Shown here piece after piece: positions 42,241-51,063 of a stretch of DNA of 64,000 nucleotides. The translations under genes and the position numbers were made by a program. Within the stretch, counting starts at the first letter, position 1, and each line of letters starts with the position of its first letter. Below the pieces are notes generated by a model. That model was given only the letters and a program-made list of their open reading frames with translations, was not told the origin of the DNA and ran no database searches. The DNA comes from Pseudanabaena sp. PCC 6802 (GTDB lineage Bacteria > Cyanobacteriota > Cyanobacteriia > Pseudanabaenales > Pseudanabaenaceae), in contig NZ_KB235914.1 in assembly GCF_000332175.1 (NCBI RefSeq), forward strand, positions 1,185,966-1,249,965. Direction: 5' to 3'.

Positions 42241-43047
42241 TTAGCGAGGCAAGACGTTAGACTTGGTTTTACTAGCGACAATTTGCTCTAGCGAATAGCT
42301 AATACTTGCTTCTTTGGGTAACTCTCTAGGCTCTTTGGCTTTTTCGACCTTAGCTAAACCAGAAATGAGGTCTAACATGGCAGGTTTCAAGCTGGGGCTG
42401 CGATCGTAGTTGAGGGCAATATCCAGCGCGTCGTACCACAATCCTGCCTCAGCATAGAGATTAATTTTCTGAGATGGAGCATTAACATTCGCAAGTTTTT
42501 GCTGCAAGCTAGCAGACAGCTCGGTTAGCTGAATTGGATTGCGAATCCAGCGATTTTTAGAATTACTCTGCAGGTCGCATGTCAGAACCACCTGCCAAGC
42601 ATAGGTTTTGCCCTTGACCAACCCCGCTTTATCTTTAGGCAATTTAAACGAATTAATTCCTCCAGAATTAACTAATTTCTCCTGCACTAGCGGTTCGGCC
42701 TTAAAGCTATTTTGCTGCGGATCGTACTCGTATAGTGAAAACTGCACGGGTACGGGCGTTGCATCGTAGGCGTACCAGGCGAACGTTGGATGGCTAGATG
42801 CGGTTTTGCCCATATAGCTGACAGGTGCGAGAGCAATCATCCCTGTATAATCGCGCGTGGCATTAGCACTGAGAGTGCTGCAAGGTGCCCTGCGACCAGC
42901 CGTACTTCCCCTAGTGCGTGGGGGAACCTGATCGGAAGGGGGGATATAGGCAGCTAGAGCAACCGCAGGCATCATCAGGGCAAGACAGGATGCCATTCCG
43001 GCTGCGATTCGATTGCTGAGGTACTTAAACATATTAAACATCCTCAA
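42241..43047 (-). CDS. DUF928 exported protein
   Basis: Protein of 268 aa. A signal peptide covers ~1-33 ('...MMPAVALAA'). The DUF928 family pattern follows: 'PPRTRGSTAGRRAP' (G-R-R-x-G/P), 'LAPVSYMGKTASSHPTFAWY', 'SLYEYD', 'YAWQVVLTCD' and 'LYAEAGLWYDALDIALNY'. The family is confined mainly to cyanobacteria, often beside CHAT, CHASE2 and FHA genes; the function is unknown. It is 145 nt upstream of the broken FHA-CHAT gene on the same strand and may have served the same surface system. A structured leader with a terminator lies about 100 nt upstream. Confidence 0.85.
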   Translation of the reverse strand: MRMFNMFKYLSNRIAAGMASCLALMMPAVALAAYIPPSDQVPPRTRGSTAGRRAPCSTLSANATRDYTGMIALAPVSYMGKTASSHPTFAWYAYDATPVPVQFSLYEYDPQQNSFKAEPLVQEKLVNSGGINSFKLPKDKAGLVKGKTYAWQVVLTCDLQSNSKNRWIRNPIQLTELSASLQQKLANVNAPSQKINLYAEAGLWYDALDIALNYDRSPSLKPAMLDLISGLAKVEKAKEPRELPKEASISYSLEQIVASKTKSNVLPR

Positions 43048-43146
43048 ATCTTAGGCATCTAACGGGCATCTAACGGGTATCTATCTCTAGGATATCTAAT
43101 ATACCCATATACCTGCCACTATCATACAGGCTTATTCAAGAAATAT

Positions 43147-43207
43147 AAAAAAGAAGCCCAACGATGCTGAGCCTCTGGAAGAAGACCATATAGGGTGGCA
43201 AGGTCTT
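43147..43207 (-). ncRNA. Candidate small RNA or attenuated leader of the DUF928 gene
   Basis: On the minus strand: stem AAGACC (43207-43202) / GGTCTT (43187-43182), a short single strand, then stem AGGCTCAGC (43174-43166) / GTTGGGCTT (43162-43154) with an ATC loop and CTTTTTT. This is a standard terminator, yet no minus-strand gene ends here; the next minus-strand gene starts 100 nt further on. Confidence 0.4.
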
Positions 43208-43360
43208 TAATACTTATATTCTCTCAGGCTGAAAAGCAAATCGCATTCACTATTTGCGCTAATTTCCATACCAATGTAAGAAGAATTTCATGCGGCAAGT
43301 TGTTGTTTTATATTCAGAAAACTGCACGTACTCCTTAAGGCCGATCCGCATAGTAACTTA

Positions 43361-43386
43361 TGTTACGTGGAACTGTTACGTGGAAC
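43361..43386. repeat. 13-bp tandem duplication
   Basis: TGTTACGTGGAAC twice in direct succession, about 180 bp before cobQ. Could be a doubled regulatory site. Confidence 0.6.
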
Positions 43387-43410
43387 TATAATCTCTCCTG
43401 ACCCGCGTGT

Positions 43411-43499
43411 AACCCTATAATAAGGGGTCGCAGGGGCGCAGCCCCCGTTCTGGTTCTGTTCCCCCTCTCCCTGAGGGAGAAGGGCTAGGGGTGAGGGTT
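43411..43499. repeat. Small inverted-repeat element upstream of cobQ
   Basis: AACCCT at the left and AGGGTT at the right, with GGGGCGCAGCCCCC and CTCCCTGAGGGAG palindromes inside. Only one copy in this window. Confidence 0.45.
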
Positions 43500-43567
43500 T
43501 CATTATCTTCTACGTAAGGCCATTAGTAATTAGAAGCGAACAATCTAAATTTAGTATCGCAATATTT

Positions 43568-45034
43568 ATGCCAGCAATTATGGTAGTGGGAACTGCATCC
43601 AATGCCGGTAAGTCATTGATTTGTGCAGCACTCTGTCGCATCTTCGCTCAGCGTGGGTTGCGAGTTAGTCCTTTCAAGGGACAAAACATGGCGCTTAACT
43701 CCTATGTCACCCACGATGGTGGCGAAATTGGTTATGCCCAAGCAGTACAAGCTTGGGCTGCACGGGTGGAACCATCTGTAGAAATGAACCCCATTTTGTT
43801 GAAACCACAGGGTGACATGACTTCTCAAGTCATTTTCCTAGGGCAAGCAGTTGGAGCGACCAGAGCAGATGAATATTATCAAAATTACTTCGATCCAGGC
43901 TGGCAATGTATTACGAGATCGTTACAAAAACTAGAAACAAGTTTCGATCTGATCGTTTGCGAAGGGGCGGGCAGTCCCGCTGAGGTGAATCTGAAGCATC
44001 GCGATTTGACTAATATGCGCGTAGCGCAGCATCTCAACGCTACGACACTGCTAGTTGTAAATATCGATCTTGGTGGTGCCTTTGCCCATGTCGTCGGAAC
44101 GTTGCAGCTACTCACTGCTGATGAGCGATCGCTAATTAAAGGCATTATTATCAACAAGTTTCGGGGACAGCGATCGCTGCTGCAATCTGGTATTGATTGG
44201 CTGGAGGAGTATACGGGCATTCCCGTAATTGGCGTAATTCCCTATCTGGATATTGCTTTTCCAGCGGAAGATTCCGTCAGTTTATTCGAGCGTCGCAGTC
44301 GTTTAGTTCCCGCTGAGATTGAGATTGCGGTTTTGCGATTGCCACGCATTTCTAATTTCACCGATTTCGATCCGCTGATCGCCGAACCAACTGTGGATGT
44401 GCGATATGTGATGCCACCGGAGAGTCTAGGGCAACCCGATGCCGTAATTCTACCAGGTTCAAAAACGACGATCGCCGATCTATTAGTTTTACAGGAAACC
44501 GGAACGATCGATCGCTTGCGCGATTACGTGCGCTCGGGAGGTACCATTATGGGAATTTGCGGCGGGATGCAAATGTTAGGGGAAGCGATCGCCGATCCCG
44601 ATGGGAAAGAAGGGCAATCGGGAATCTATGCTGGTTTGGGAATGCTACCAATTAATACAACTATTTCTGCACGCAAAATTCTGAGGCAGCGCCAAGCGCG
44701 ATCGCTTTATCCGTGCGAAGCGATCGTATCTGGTTACGAGATTCATCAGGGGATATCGGATTTTAGCAGTGACTCCCTCACGACTTCGCCTCTATTCGAC
44801 GATCCGGATTTGGGAATGGTGTCAGCTAATCAAAAGGTTTTGGGAACATATCTACACGGTATATTCGACAACGGCAAATGGCGTCGCAGTTGGCTCAATC
44901 TCCTGCGCGATCGCAAAGGCTTAGCACCATTACCCATAGAAATTAGCGATTACCACATCCAGAGAGATCTGATCTTTGAACGATTGGCCGAAGCGATCGC
45001 TCCCCATCTCAACTTAGAGATATTAAAGCTCTAG
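43568..45034 (+). CDS. cobQ: Cobyric acid synthase (CobQ)
   Basis: Protein of 488 aa, the normal length. It amidates adenosyl-cobyrinate a,c-diamide in B12 synthesis. The N-terminal synthetase domain has 'VVGTASNAGKSLICAALCRIF' (P-loop like), 'FKGQNMALNS' and 'ILLKPQGDMTSQV'. The C-terminal glutamine amidotransferase domain has the nucleophile Cys in 'MGICGGMQMLG' (~330), 'SGYEIHQG' and the His of 'GTYLHGIFDN' (~425). Other cobalamin genes are not adjacent. No strong ribosome-binding site precedes the ATG. Confidence 0.95.
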   Translation: MPAIMVVGTASNAGKSLICAALCRIFAQRGLRVSPFKGQNMALNSYVTHDGGEIGYAQAVQAWAARVEPSVEMNPILLKPQGDMTSQVIFLGQAVGATRADEYYQNYFDPGWQCITRSLQKLETSFDLIVCEGAGSPAEVNLKHRDLTNMRVAQHLNATTLLVVNIDLGGAFAHVVGTLQLLTADERSLIKGIIINKFRGQRSLLQSGIDWLEEYTGIPVIGVIPYLDIAFPAEDSVSLFERRSRLVPAEIEIAVLRLPRISNFTDFDPLIAEPTVDVRYVMPPESLGQPDAVILPGSKTTIADLLVLQETGTIDRLRDYVRSGGTIMGICGGMQMLGEAIADPDGKEGQSGIYAGLGMLPINTTISARKILRQRQARSLYPCEAIVSGYEIHQGISDFSSDSLTTSPLFDDPDLGMVSANQKVLGTYLHGIFDNGKWRRSWLNLLRDRKGLAPLPIEISDYHIQRDLIFERLAEAIAPHLNLEILKL

Positions 45035-45137
45035 AGACAGCCGATCCCCGATCGAAATATGGTGTTACTGCGCAGTGAAGTAAATTGAAGCGTTAAGATC
45101 TTGAAGAGGAAGCTTTTCTAGATTCAGCAAGGTAGCT

Positions 45138-46412
45138 ATGAAAATCCACCAGCTAGAAGTTAAAAATTTCCGAGGTTTTGAGCGCGAAACGTTTCGTTTC
45201 TCCGATCGGTTTAATTTGCTAATTGGCGATAATGGCTCAGGTAAAACTGCTGTATTAGATGCATTAGCGATCGCAGCAGGCACTTTTTCTGAAAGATTTG
45301 TTGGACTCCGACATAATATTTATGATGATAAGTCCAGAATCCGGGATACTGACATTCGTCAAGTAAACCTTAAAAACGGACAAAATTTGAGTAGGGAGTA
45401 CCAGTATCCAGTTGAAGTTTCTTGCCAAGCCGTAATTAATGATCGGGAAATTAGTTGGACAAAATCAGTTGTCTATAACGTTCGTTCCATTACACACGAA
45501 ATTTCAATAGCCTTGCAACAAATTCAAGCAAAGGTTCAAGCTGGCGAGCACATTACCTTGCCATTAATTGTCTACTATGGAACAGGTCGTCTTTGGCAGA
45601 AGAAAAAGCGCAATGAAATAGAATTACCCAATTCGATTCCCCGTACATTTGTATACGAAGATTGCCTCGATCCCAGATCTAACCTAATTTTAGACTGGTT
45701 TAAAGTAGTTGATATTCCTTTCCTTCAGGAGCAAAATGCTTTTGTTTTACTAAATGTCGTAGAAGAAGCACTATCAATCTGTGACGTTGAAGGTTGGCAA
45801 AGTTTTACCTACAATAAACGAGAAGATAATCTTATTGCTACTGCTAAAGATAGCCGCACCTTTCCTTTTGACATGCTAAGTGATGGCATCCGAAATATGC
45901 TAGGGATGGTAGCTGATATCGCTTTTCGTGCAGCAGTTTTAAATCCTCACTTAGGATCGGAAGCAGCAAGGAAAACCCCAGGTATTGTACTAATCGATGA
46001 AATCGATCTGCATTTACACCCAAAATGGCAGCGACGAGTTGTCGAGGATTTAAAGCGAACTTTTCCTGAAATTCAATTTTTTGCTACTACTCATTCGCCA
46101 TTTATGATTCAATCTCTTCGTCTTGGGGAACTCATTAATCTAGATCGAAGACCTGGAGAGTATTACAACAAAAGCATTGAGGACATTGCCGAAGATGTCA
46201 TGGGCGTAGAGCTACCCCAGCATAGTGAGCGATGGCAAGATATGATGAAAGCGGCTGAGGAATATTATCGCGTACTGCAAGCATCTCAGGAAGCTAGTCC
46301 AGAGGAAGTTGAGAGACTAAAGGTAAAACTTGATGAATTGTCAATGCCCTACAGCGACGATCCTGCTTATCATGCTTTCCTGAAAATGGAAAGAACTGCT
46401 GCGGGTCTGTGA
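45138..46412 (+). CDS. SMC/OLD-like AAA ATPase, PtuA-type (Septu-like)
   Basis: Protein of 424 aa with an ABC/SMC-like ATPase core: 'KIHQLEVKNFRGFE', Walker A 'LIGDNGSGKTAVLDALAI' (~33-50), signature-like 'DMLSDGIRNMLGMVADI', Walker B 'GIVLIDEIDLHLHPKWQRRVVEDL' (~300) and H-loop 'FFATTHSPFMI'. The middle region is not recognised. An HNH gene begins 9 nt downstream, the arrangement of Septu (PtuA ATPase + PtuB nuclease) anti-phage systems. Defence role is inferred from this pairing. AT content is higher than in cobQ. Confidence 0.82.
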   Translation: MKIHQLEVKNFRGFERETFRFSDRFNLLIGDNGSGKTAVLDALAIAAGTFSERFVGLRHNIYDDKSRIRDTDIRQVNLKNGQNLSREYQYPVEVSCQAVINDREISWTKSVVYNVRSITHEISIALQQIQAKVQAGEHITLPLIVYYGTGRLWQKKKRNEIELPNSIPRTFVYEDCLDPRSNLILDWFKVVDIPFLQEQNAFVLLNVVEEALSICDVEGWQSFTYNKREDNLIATAKDSRTFPFDMLSDGIRNMLGMVADIAFRAAVLNPHLGSEAARKTPGIVLIDEIDLHLHPKWQRRVVEDLKRTFPEIQFFATTHSPFMIQSLRLGELINLDRRPGEYYNKSIEDIAEDVMGVELPQHSERWQDMMKAAEEYYRVLQASQEASPEEVERLKVKLDELSMPYSDDPAYHAFLKMERTAAGL

Positions 46413-46421
46413 TCGAGAATT

Positions 46422-47117
46422 ATGAGACCAATTGAGCGTGGTAATACTCCAACAGATAACGCGGGCAGCCCAAGACGATTTCAAGAATACCAGAATGCGC
46501 GGGGAGACTTAATTGATAGGCTGGGAGAATATTGCTCCTACTGTGAAATGCACCTTGATGCCTCTTTAGCAGTCGAGCACGTACAACCAAAATCCTTAAA
46601 TGTTGACCTAGAATTAGAGTGGAATAATTTTCTGTTAGGATGCTCCAATTGCAACTCCACGAAAAAGGATAAGTCGATTAACTTGGATGATTACTACTGG
46701 CCCGATCGCGATAATACCTATCGTGCATTTGAGTACAGCAAGGGTGGATTTGTAAGTGTAAGTTCGAGTTTGACAGAACCTGAAAGACAACGCGCTCGGG
46801 CAACAATTGAGTTAACAGGCTTGGACAAAATATCCCTAAATAATTTGCACAGGAGCGATCGCAGGCAAATTAACCGACGTGAGGCATGGGATATTGCTGA
46901 AAGGTCTCTCAAAAATTTAAATCAACGCGATAGTCTGGAAATGCGGGAGCAAATTGTGGAGACAGCCATAGCAAAAGGATTTTGGTCTATTTGGATGACC
47001 GTTTTTCGGGACGATCCAGATATGCTCGATCGATTTATTAATGCTTTCCCTGGCACATGCAAAAATTGTTTCGATCTCCAGGGTAAGCCTACATCCCGAC
47101 CCGGAGGAATGCTTTAA
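46422..47117 (+). CDS. HNH endonuclease, TIGR02646/PtuB-like
   Basis: Protein of 231 aa. The zinc-finger HNH core is at ~38-85: 'YCSYCEMHLDASLAVEHVQPKS' (C-x-x-C then E-H), 'LEWNNFLLGCSNCNSTKKDK' (N and C-x-x-C). A second cysteine pair, 'CKNC', is near the C-terminus. It follows the ATPase gene by 9 nt, so the two are probably co-transcribed. In Septu, the ATPase controls the nuclease, which cuts DNA on infection. Exact subtype is not settled. Confidence 0.82.
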   Translation: MRPIERGNTPTDNAGSPRRFQEYQNARGDLIDRLGEYCSYCEMHLDASLAVEHVQPKSLNVDLELEWNNFLLGCSNCNSTKKDKSINLDDYYWPDRDNTYRAFEYSKGGFVSVSSSLTEPERQRARATIELTGLDKISLNNLHRSDRRQINRREAWDIAERSLKNLNQRDSLEMREQIVETAIAKGFWSIWMTVFRDDPDMLDRFINAFPGTCKNCFDLQGKPTSRPGGML

Positions 47118-47297
47118 TTCATATTGCTTTAGTATCCAGCGTGCGATCGTAGCCTGAAATGAAACGCGGTGTCGCAGGGATGTTATTAACGCAGCGCAAT
47201 AATTGAAAAGGTCAGCACTACATCAATCTGTAAGCTCGCATTAACAAAGAGCTAGCTGGTTTAGCTAGCCAAACTGGAATCTTTTTCCCTTGAGGGT

Positions 47298-47438
47298 TTA
47301 GTATCTGCTGCGGCGATCGCCACTTCTAACAGGGATAGGAACCAGTTCTGGCTCAGGCTGTCTTTGTCCCACTAAGGTTTCGAGTACGCGCTTGAATACT
47401 TCACCCAAATTTCTCAAAACTCTTTTGATAGATTTCAC
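47298..47438 (-). CDS. Small 46-residue basic protein, unknown function
   Basis: A GTG start at 47438 and TAA at 47298-47300 give 46 residues: a basic amphipathic helix (SIKRVLRNLGEVFKRVLETL), then 'GQRQPEPELVPIPVRSGDRR'. The helix-plus-'LVPIPVR' pattern resembles short cyanobacterial hypotheticals. GGGG lies 11-14 nt before the start, a weak ribosome-binding site. It is downstream of cinA on the same strand. There is also nothing else in 47118-47473. Confidence 0.5.
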   Translation of the reverse strand: MKSIKRVLRNLGEVFKRVLETLVGQRQPEPELVPIPVRSGDRRSRY

Positions 47439-47473
47439 TATTAGTAGTCCCCTATCATATCTGGCTAATTTTA

Positions 47474-48733
47474 TTAACCTATCATAACAAAACTTTTTCT
47501 TAAATGGTTAAGTGCGGAGTAAACGCTCATCCTTCTGACCCAATTTCTACCTCTAGACGGACTAAACTGATGCTTAATTGCCCGTACTTCACCATCAGGA
47601 TTGGCAATGCCAATATAAACCAAGCCAACTGGCTTGGTTTCAGAGCCACCATCTGGCCCTGCAATTCCTGTAATGCTTATGCCCCAATCACTCTGCAATT
47701 TTTGCTTTACACCCCGAGCCATCTGGATCGCGACGGTCTCGCTTACAGCTCCTTGCTCGGCTAAGTCTGCGGCTGATACCCCTAATTGCTCGATTTTGAC
47801 AGAATTACTGTAGCTGATGATGCCGCCCAGGAAGTAATCGGAACTACCTGGTATTTCCGTAAGCATCTCTCCTAGCCAACCGCCAGTGCATGACTCAGCT
47901 ACAGCCAGGGTTTGGTTGTGCTGCCTTAGATATTGCCCTGCCACGCTCGCCAGCGTGTCGTCATCTTTGCCAAAGCAATGCTCGCCAGTCAGTTGCAAAA
48001 TTTCAGCTTCAATGGGGGCGATTAACTCTAGCGCCTCTGCGATCGTGCTGGCGCGGGCAGTTATCCGCAAGCGTGCTTGTCCGTAACTAGCATAGGGGGC
48101 AACCGTCGGGTTAGACAGATTAAACAGGTGGTTGACGCGTTCTGAGAGGGCAGATTCGCTAATTCCAAAATATAATAGCTCTCGGGAATGAAAAATTGCT
48201 TCCAGCCAGCCTCGCGATCGCAATAGATCGGGCACTGTTGCTTCCCACATGGCATGTAGCTCGAACGGTACGCCGGGGAAAGTCAGGATTAATAATGTCG
48301 GTCTGGGCTGCCAAATCATGCCAGGGGCAGAACCAACCGGATTTGGTAATGTGTCGGCTCCCTCCGGTAAGAGTGCCTGCTTGCGATTGTTCTCGGTAAT
48401 TTTTTGACCAGTATAGGCAAATTTTCGCTGAATATCTGCCCATAACTCCGGACGTTCCACTAAGGGTGTAGCAAAAAAGTCGGCGATCGCTGCTGTGGTC
48501 AGATCGTCTGGTGTGGGGCCAAGCCCACCCGTAGTGATAATCAGGTTACTGCGTCCGGCAGCGATCGCCAGTACTTTTTGCAAGCGTTCGGAGTTATCCC
48601 CGACCACGGTTTGATAGAAATGAGGTATGCCAAGCTGCGCTAGCTGTTGCGCTAGGTATTGCGCATTGCTATTCAGGATTTCTCCCAGCAATAACTCCGT
48701 ACCGACGCAAATAATTTCAGCGCTGATATTCAT
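47474..48733 (-). CDS. cinA: Competence/damage-inducible protein CinA
   Basis: Protein of 419 aa. The N-terminal MoCF-like domain (~1-170) starts 'ISAEIICVGTELLLGEILNSN' and has 'ITTGGLGPTPDDLTT'. The C-terminal CinA deamidase domain (~260-415) has 'LAVAESCTGGWLGEMLTEIPGSSDYFLGGIISYSN' and 'SITGIAGPDGG'. Such proteins hydrolyse ADP-ribose and recycle NMN by deamidation. It starts 5 nt after the rpsU stop and belongs to the ffh-rpsP-khpA-rpsU-cinA minus-strand run. Confidence 0.95.
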   Translation of the reverse strand: MNISAEIICVGTELLLGEILNSNAQYLAQQLAQLGIPHFYQTVVGDNSERLQKVLAIAAGRSNLIITTGGLGPTPDDLTTAAIADFFATPLVERPELWADIQRKFAYTGQKITENNRKQALLPEGADTLPNPVGSAPGMIWQPRPTLLILTFPGVPFELHAMWEATVPDLLRSRGWLEAIFHSRELLYFGISESALSERVNHLFNLSNPTVAPYASYGQARLRITARASTIAEALELIAPIEAEILQLTGEHCFGKDDDTLASVAGQYLRQHNQTLAVAESCTGGWLGEMLTEIPGSSDYFLGGIISYSNSVKIEQLGVSAADLAEQGAVSETVAIQMARGVKQKLQSDWGISITGIAGPDGGSETKPVGLVYIGIANPDGEVRAIKHQFSPSRGRNWVRRMSVYSALNHLRKSFVMIG

Positions 48734-48738
48734 GACAG

Positions 48739-48921
48739 TTATATGTAAGTGCGGCGACGTTTCCGTGCAGCTTCTTCCTTACGTTTGCGGCTGAGACTGG
48801 GCTTTTCATAGCGCTCCCGCCGTCTTACCTCAGCTAAGATGCCAGCTTTCAGGATCTTTTTTTTGAACCGTCTTAGTGCAGATTCAATTGACTCGTTTTC
48901 GCCTAGGCGAACTTCGGCCAT
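48739..48921 (-). CDS. rpsU: 30S ribosomal protein S21
   Basis: Sixty residues: '[22 protein letters not shown]' and a very basic tail '[14 protein letters not shown]', as in all S21 proteins. S21 sits near the anti-Shine-Dalgarno end of 16S rRNA and helps initiation. Its first 38 bp overlap the 3' end of khpA in another frame. A near-perfect Shine-Dalgarno sequence lies 9 nt upstream, inside khpA. Confidence 0.97.
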   Translation of the reverse strand: MAEVRLGENESIESALRRFKKKILKAGILAEVRRRERYEKPSLSRKRKEEAARKRRRTYI

Positions 48922-49210
48922 GACTGTGCTTCACCTCCTTATCTGCATGTTTATCTCCAGGATTAGGATCGTATACATCAAGGTGCACGACCTGATTGGC
49001 AGATTGTGCTGCGGTATTCACCACCGTGCGAATAGCTTGGAGAGTGCGCCCGTTACGCCCCACAACCCTGCCTCTGTCAGCAGGATCGAAAGCGACTCGC
49101 ACTCGCAGGCGATCGCCTTTAGAATTTGTTTCACAGTCGAGCCTGAGAGCATCTTGGCTATCTAGCAAAGGCTCGATCAGAAACTTAACCAGGGCAAGAT
49201 AATCAGGCAC
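48884..49210 (-). CDS. khpA: KH-domain RNA-binding protein KhpA
   Basis: Protein of 108 aa. The KH domain (~1-85) has '[19 protein letters not shown]', '[29 protein letters not shown]' with the G-R-N-G loop that grips RNA. The last ~25 residues are a basic tail partly encoded over rpsU. In cyanobacteria and Gram-positives, KhpA lies between rpsP and later genes, as here. It overlaps rpsP by 8 bp and rpsU by 38 bp. Confidence 0.93.
   Translation of the reverse strand: MPDYLALVKFLIEPLLDSQDALRLDCETNSKGDRLRVRVAFDPADRGRVVGRNGRTLQAIRTVVNTAAQSANQVVHLDVYDPNPGDKHADKEVKHSHGRSSPRRKRVN
48931..48940 (-). promoter_or_regulatory. Strong ribosome-binding site of rpsU
   Basis: AAGGAGGTGA on the minus strand, ten bases complementary to the 16S rRNA end, 9 nt before the rpsU ATG and within the khpA coding region. 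It allows independent initiation of rpsU in the overlap. Confidence 0.85.
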
Positions 49211-49451
49211 GCACTAAATCAAAAACTTTGGCCTTATCTAAAATGCGACGAACAGTATCGGTTGGCTGGGCCCCTTGCTGCAGTCTCGTGACGATCGCGG
49301 GAACGTCCAGGCGCGTTTCGTGGGTACGCGGATTGTAGACACCCAGTTCTTCTAGGGGACGGGCATCGCGCCGCGTGGTGCTTTGAATAGCAACGATGCG
49401 ATAGCTTGGCTCGCGCTTTTTGCCGAAGCGCTTTAATCTCAACTTGACCAT
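49203..49451 (-). CDS. rpsP: 30S ribosomal protein S16
   Basis: Eighty-two residues: '[39 protein letters not shown]' is the S16 signature. S16 is an early 30S assembly protein. It follows ffh by 86 nt and overlaps khpA by 8 bp at its end. Confidence 0.97.
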   Translation of the reverse strand: MVKLRLKRFGKKREPSYRIVAIQSTTRRDARPLEELGVYNPRTHETRLDVPAIVTRLQQGAQPTDTVRRILDKAKVFDLVRA

Positions 49452-49537
49452 GTATTTAGAGTTTGTTTGAATTAGTCCGCAATGTTAGATTAAGTTGCGA
49501 TCTCTTAGTCTAGCAGATTAATTTTGAATTCTTAAGC

Positions 49538-50962
49538 CTACAGTTCGCCAAAGCCTTTCTTTTTCTTTTTTTTCTTGCCGTAGTTGATCCCAGGTGGACT
49601 GTTGGGGGTTGGCATTCCGGGACCCGGCATACCAGGGAAACTGGGCATGCCAGGCAAATTGGGCATTTTGCCTTGTCCCATTTGTTGCATCATGGCACGC
49701 ATGCGCTGAAAGTCAGCCACCAGCTTAGTAACATCTTGAGTCTTGTAGCCCGAACCTTTGGCAATCCGTTGCTTGCGACTGGGGCTTTTGGCAATTAGGT
49801 CTGGATCTTGACGCTCCTCTTTGGTCATGGAGCCGATCATGGCTTCGCAGCGCTTGAGTTGCTTTTCCGCTTCCTGAAGCTGGCTATCATTCACCTTCAT
49901 GCCAGGGATCATTTTGATCAAGCTACCAAACGAACCCATGCTTTTCATCATGCGGGTATTTTTGAGGAAGTCGTTAAAGTCAAACCTCGCAGCCAGAATT
50001 TTTTCCTGTAACTTAGCGGCATCGGCAAGATCGATTTCTTCCGTTGCTTTTTCAACTAGAGTAACAACATCGCCCATACCTAAAATGCGCGATGCCATCC
50101 GCTCGGGGTAGAACGGCTGCAACGCTTCCACCTTTTCACCCACACCAACAAATTTAATCGGCTGCCCGGAAATCTCCCGTACCGACAGAGCCGCACCACC
50201 ACGGGTGTCGCCATCGAGCTTCGTGAGAATCGCGCCCGTAATACCTATTTGCTCGTGAAAAGTGCGGGTGAGGTTAGCGGCTTCCTGGCCAGTCATGGCA
50301 TCCACCACCAGCAGTACTTCATGGGGATTAATGGCCTGCTTAATTCTGGATAGTTCTGCCATCATATCCCGGTCGATTTGCAGGCGACCGGCGGTATCGA
50401 CGATGACGGTATCTATACCTTGTTCTTTAGCTTTAGCAACACCTTGCTTGGCAATTTCAACCGGATCGGAGTCCGTTCCCATTTCAAACACTGGGACATT
50501 AATTTGTTTACCCAAGGTTATTAATTGATCGATCGCCGCCGGTCGGTACACGTCCGTCGCCACCAGCATAGTACTGCGATCTTGCTTGCGCAGGTGCAGC
50601 GCCAGTTTAGCAGTTGCCGTAGTTTTCCCCGTACCCTGCAAGCCTGCCATTAAAACAACCGTGGGCGGCGTATTCGCTTCAGCGAGGGGATGGTTGGACT
50701 CACCCATAAGTTGTACCAGCTCATCGTAGACGATCTTGATAAACTGCTGCGCTGGGCTAACTCCCGCCACTACTTCGGCACCTAGAGCTTCCTCGCTGAT
50801 GCGCTCGACCACCGCCTTGACCACGCTGAGATTCACATCAGCTTCTAATAAAGCCCGACGCACCTCCCGAATTGCACTTTGAATATTAGCCTCGCTAATT
50901 TTGTCTTGACCGCGCAGCTTGCGCCAGGCAGCCTCAAACTTTTCGGTGATTTCATCGAACAT
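49538..50962 (-). CDS. ffh: Signal recognition particle protein Ffh (SRP54)
   Basis: Protein of 474 aa. The N domain is at the start ('LTEKFEAAWRKLRGQDKI'-like). The GTPase domain has 'GLQGTGKTTATAKLALHL' (~105), 'DVYRPAA', 'DTAGRLQID' and 'TKLDGDTRGG'. The methionine-rich M domain (~320-430) has 'GMGDVVTLVEKA' and 'RKQRIAKGSG'. The tail is Gly/Pro/Met-rich and ends with seven lysines plus 'GFGEL'. It binds signal sequences and 4.5S RNA for co-translational targeting. First gene of the minus-strand cluster; divergent from the TPR gene. Confidence 0.97.
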   Translation of the reverse strand: MFDEITEKFEAAWRKLRGQDKISEANIQSAIREVRRALLEADVNLSVVKAVVERISEEALGAEVVAGVSPAQQFIKIVYDELVQLMGESNHPLAEANTPPTVVLMAGLQGTGKTTATAKLALHLRKQDRSTMLVATDVYRPAAIDQLITLGKQINVPVFEMGTDSDPVEIAKQGVAKAKEQGIDTVIVDTAGRLQIDRDMMAELSRIKQAINPHEVLLVVDAMTGQEAANLTRTFHEQIGITGAILTKLDGDTRGGAALSVREISGQPIKFVGVGEKVEALQPFYPERMASRILGMGDVVTLVEKATEEIDLADAAKLQEKILAARFDFNDFLKNTRMMKSMGSFGSLIKMIPGMKVNDSQLQEAEKQLKRCEAMIGSMTKEERQDPDLIAKSPSRKQRIAKGSGYKTQDVTKLVADFQRMRAMMQQMGQGKMPNLPGMPSFPGMPGPGMPTPNSPPGINYGKKKKKKKGFGEL

Positions 50963-51063
50963 ATATTTTTATTCTTTGCCCTAGGATTGACTGGTGGGTT
51001 GAGATCTCTTACAAATATGCCTTAAATAGCCTTTACTTTGATTCTAGATGTTTTGCGATCGCC

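Larger units (their letters stand above)
43048..43567. other. Divergent DUF928/cobQ intergenic region (520 bp)
   Basis: No convincing protein gene. It holds a minus-strand stem-loop pair with a terminator (43147-43207), a 13-bp tandem duplication (43361-43386) and a small repeat-like element (43411-43499), annotated separately. No cobalamin-riboswitch box is recognised before cobQ. Confidence 0.5.

Noticed and set aside
43208-43360. Short minus-strand frame (about 31 codons, M-R-I-G-L-K-E-Y...) upstream of the DUF928 gene
   Set aside because: Too short, with no conserved pattern; an alternative GTG start has GGAG before it, but nothing else supports translation.
44900-45137. Retron RNA or reverse transcriptase before the Septu-like pair
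   Set aside because: The upstream gene is cobQ, and the 100-bp gap shows no long inverted arms of an msr-msd RNA.
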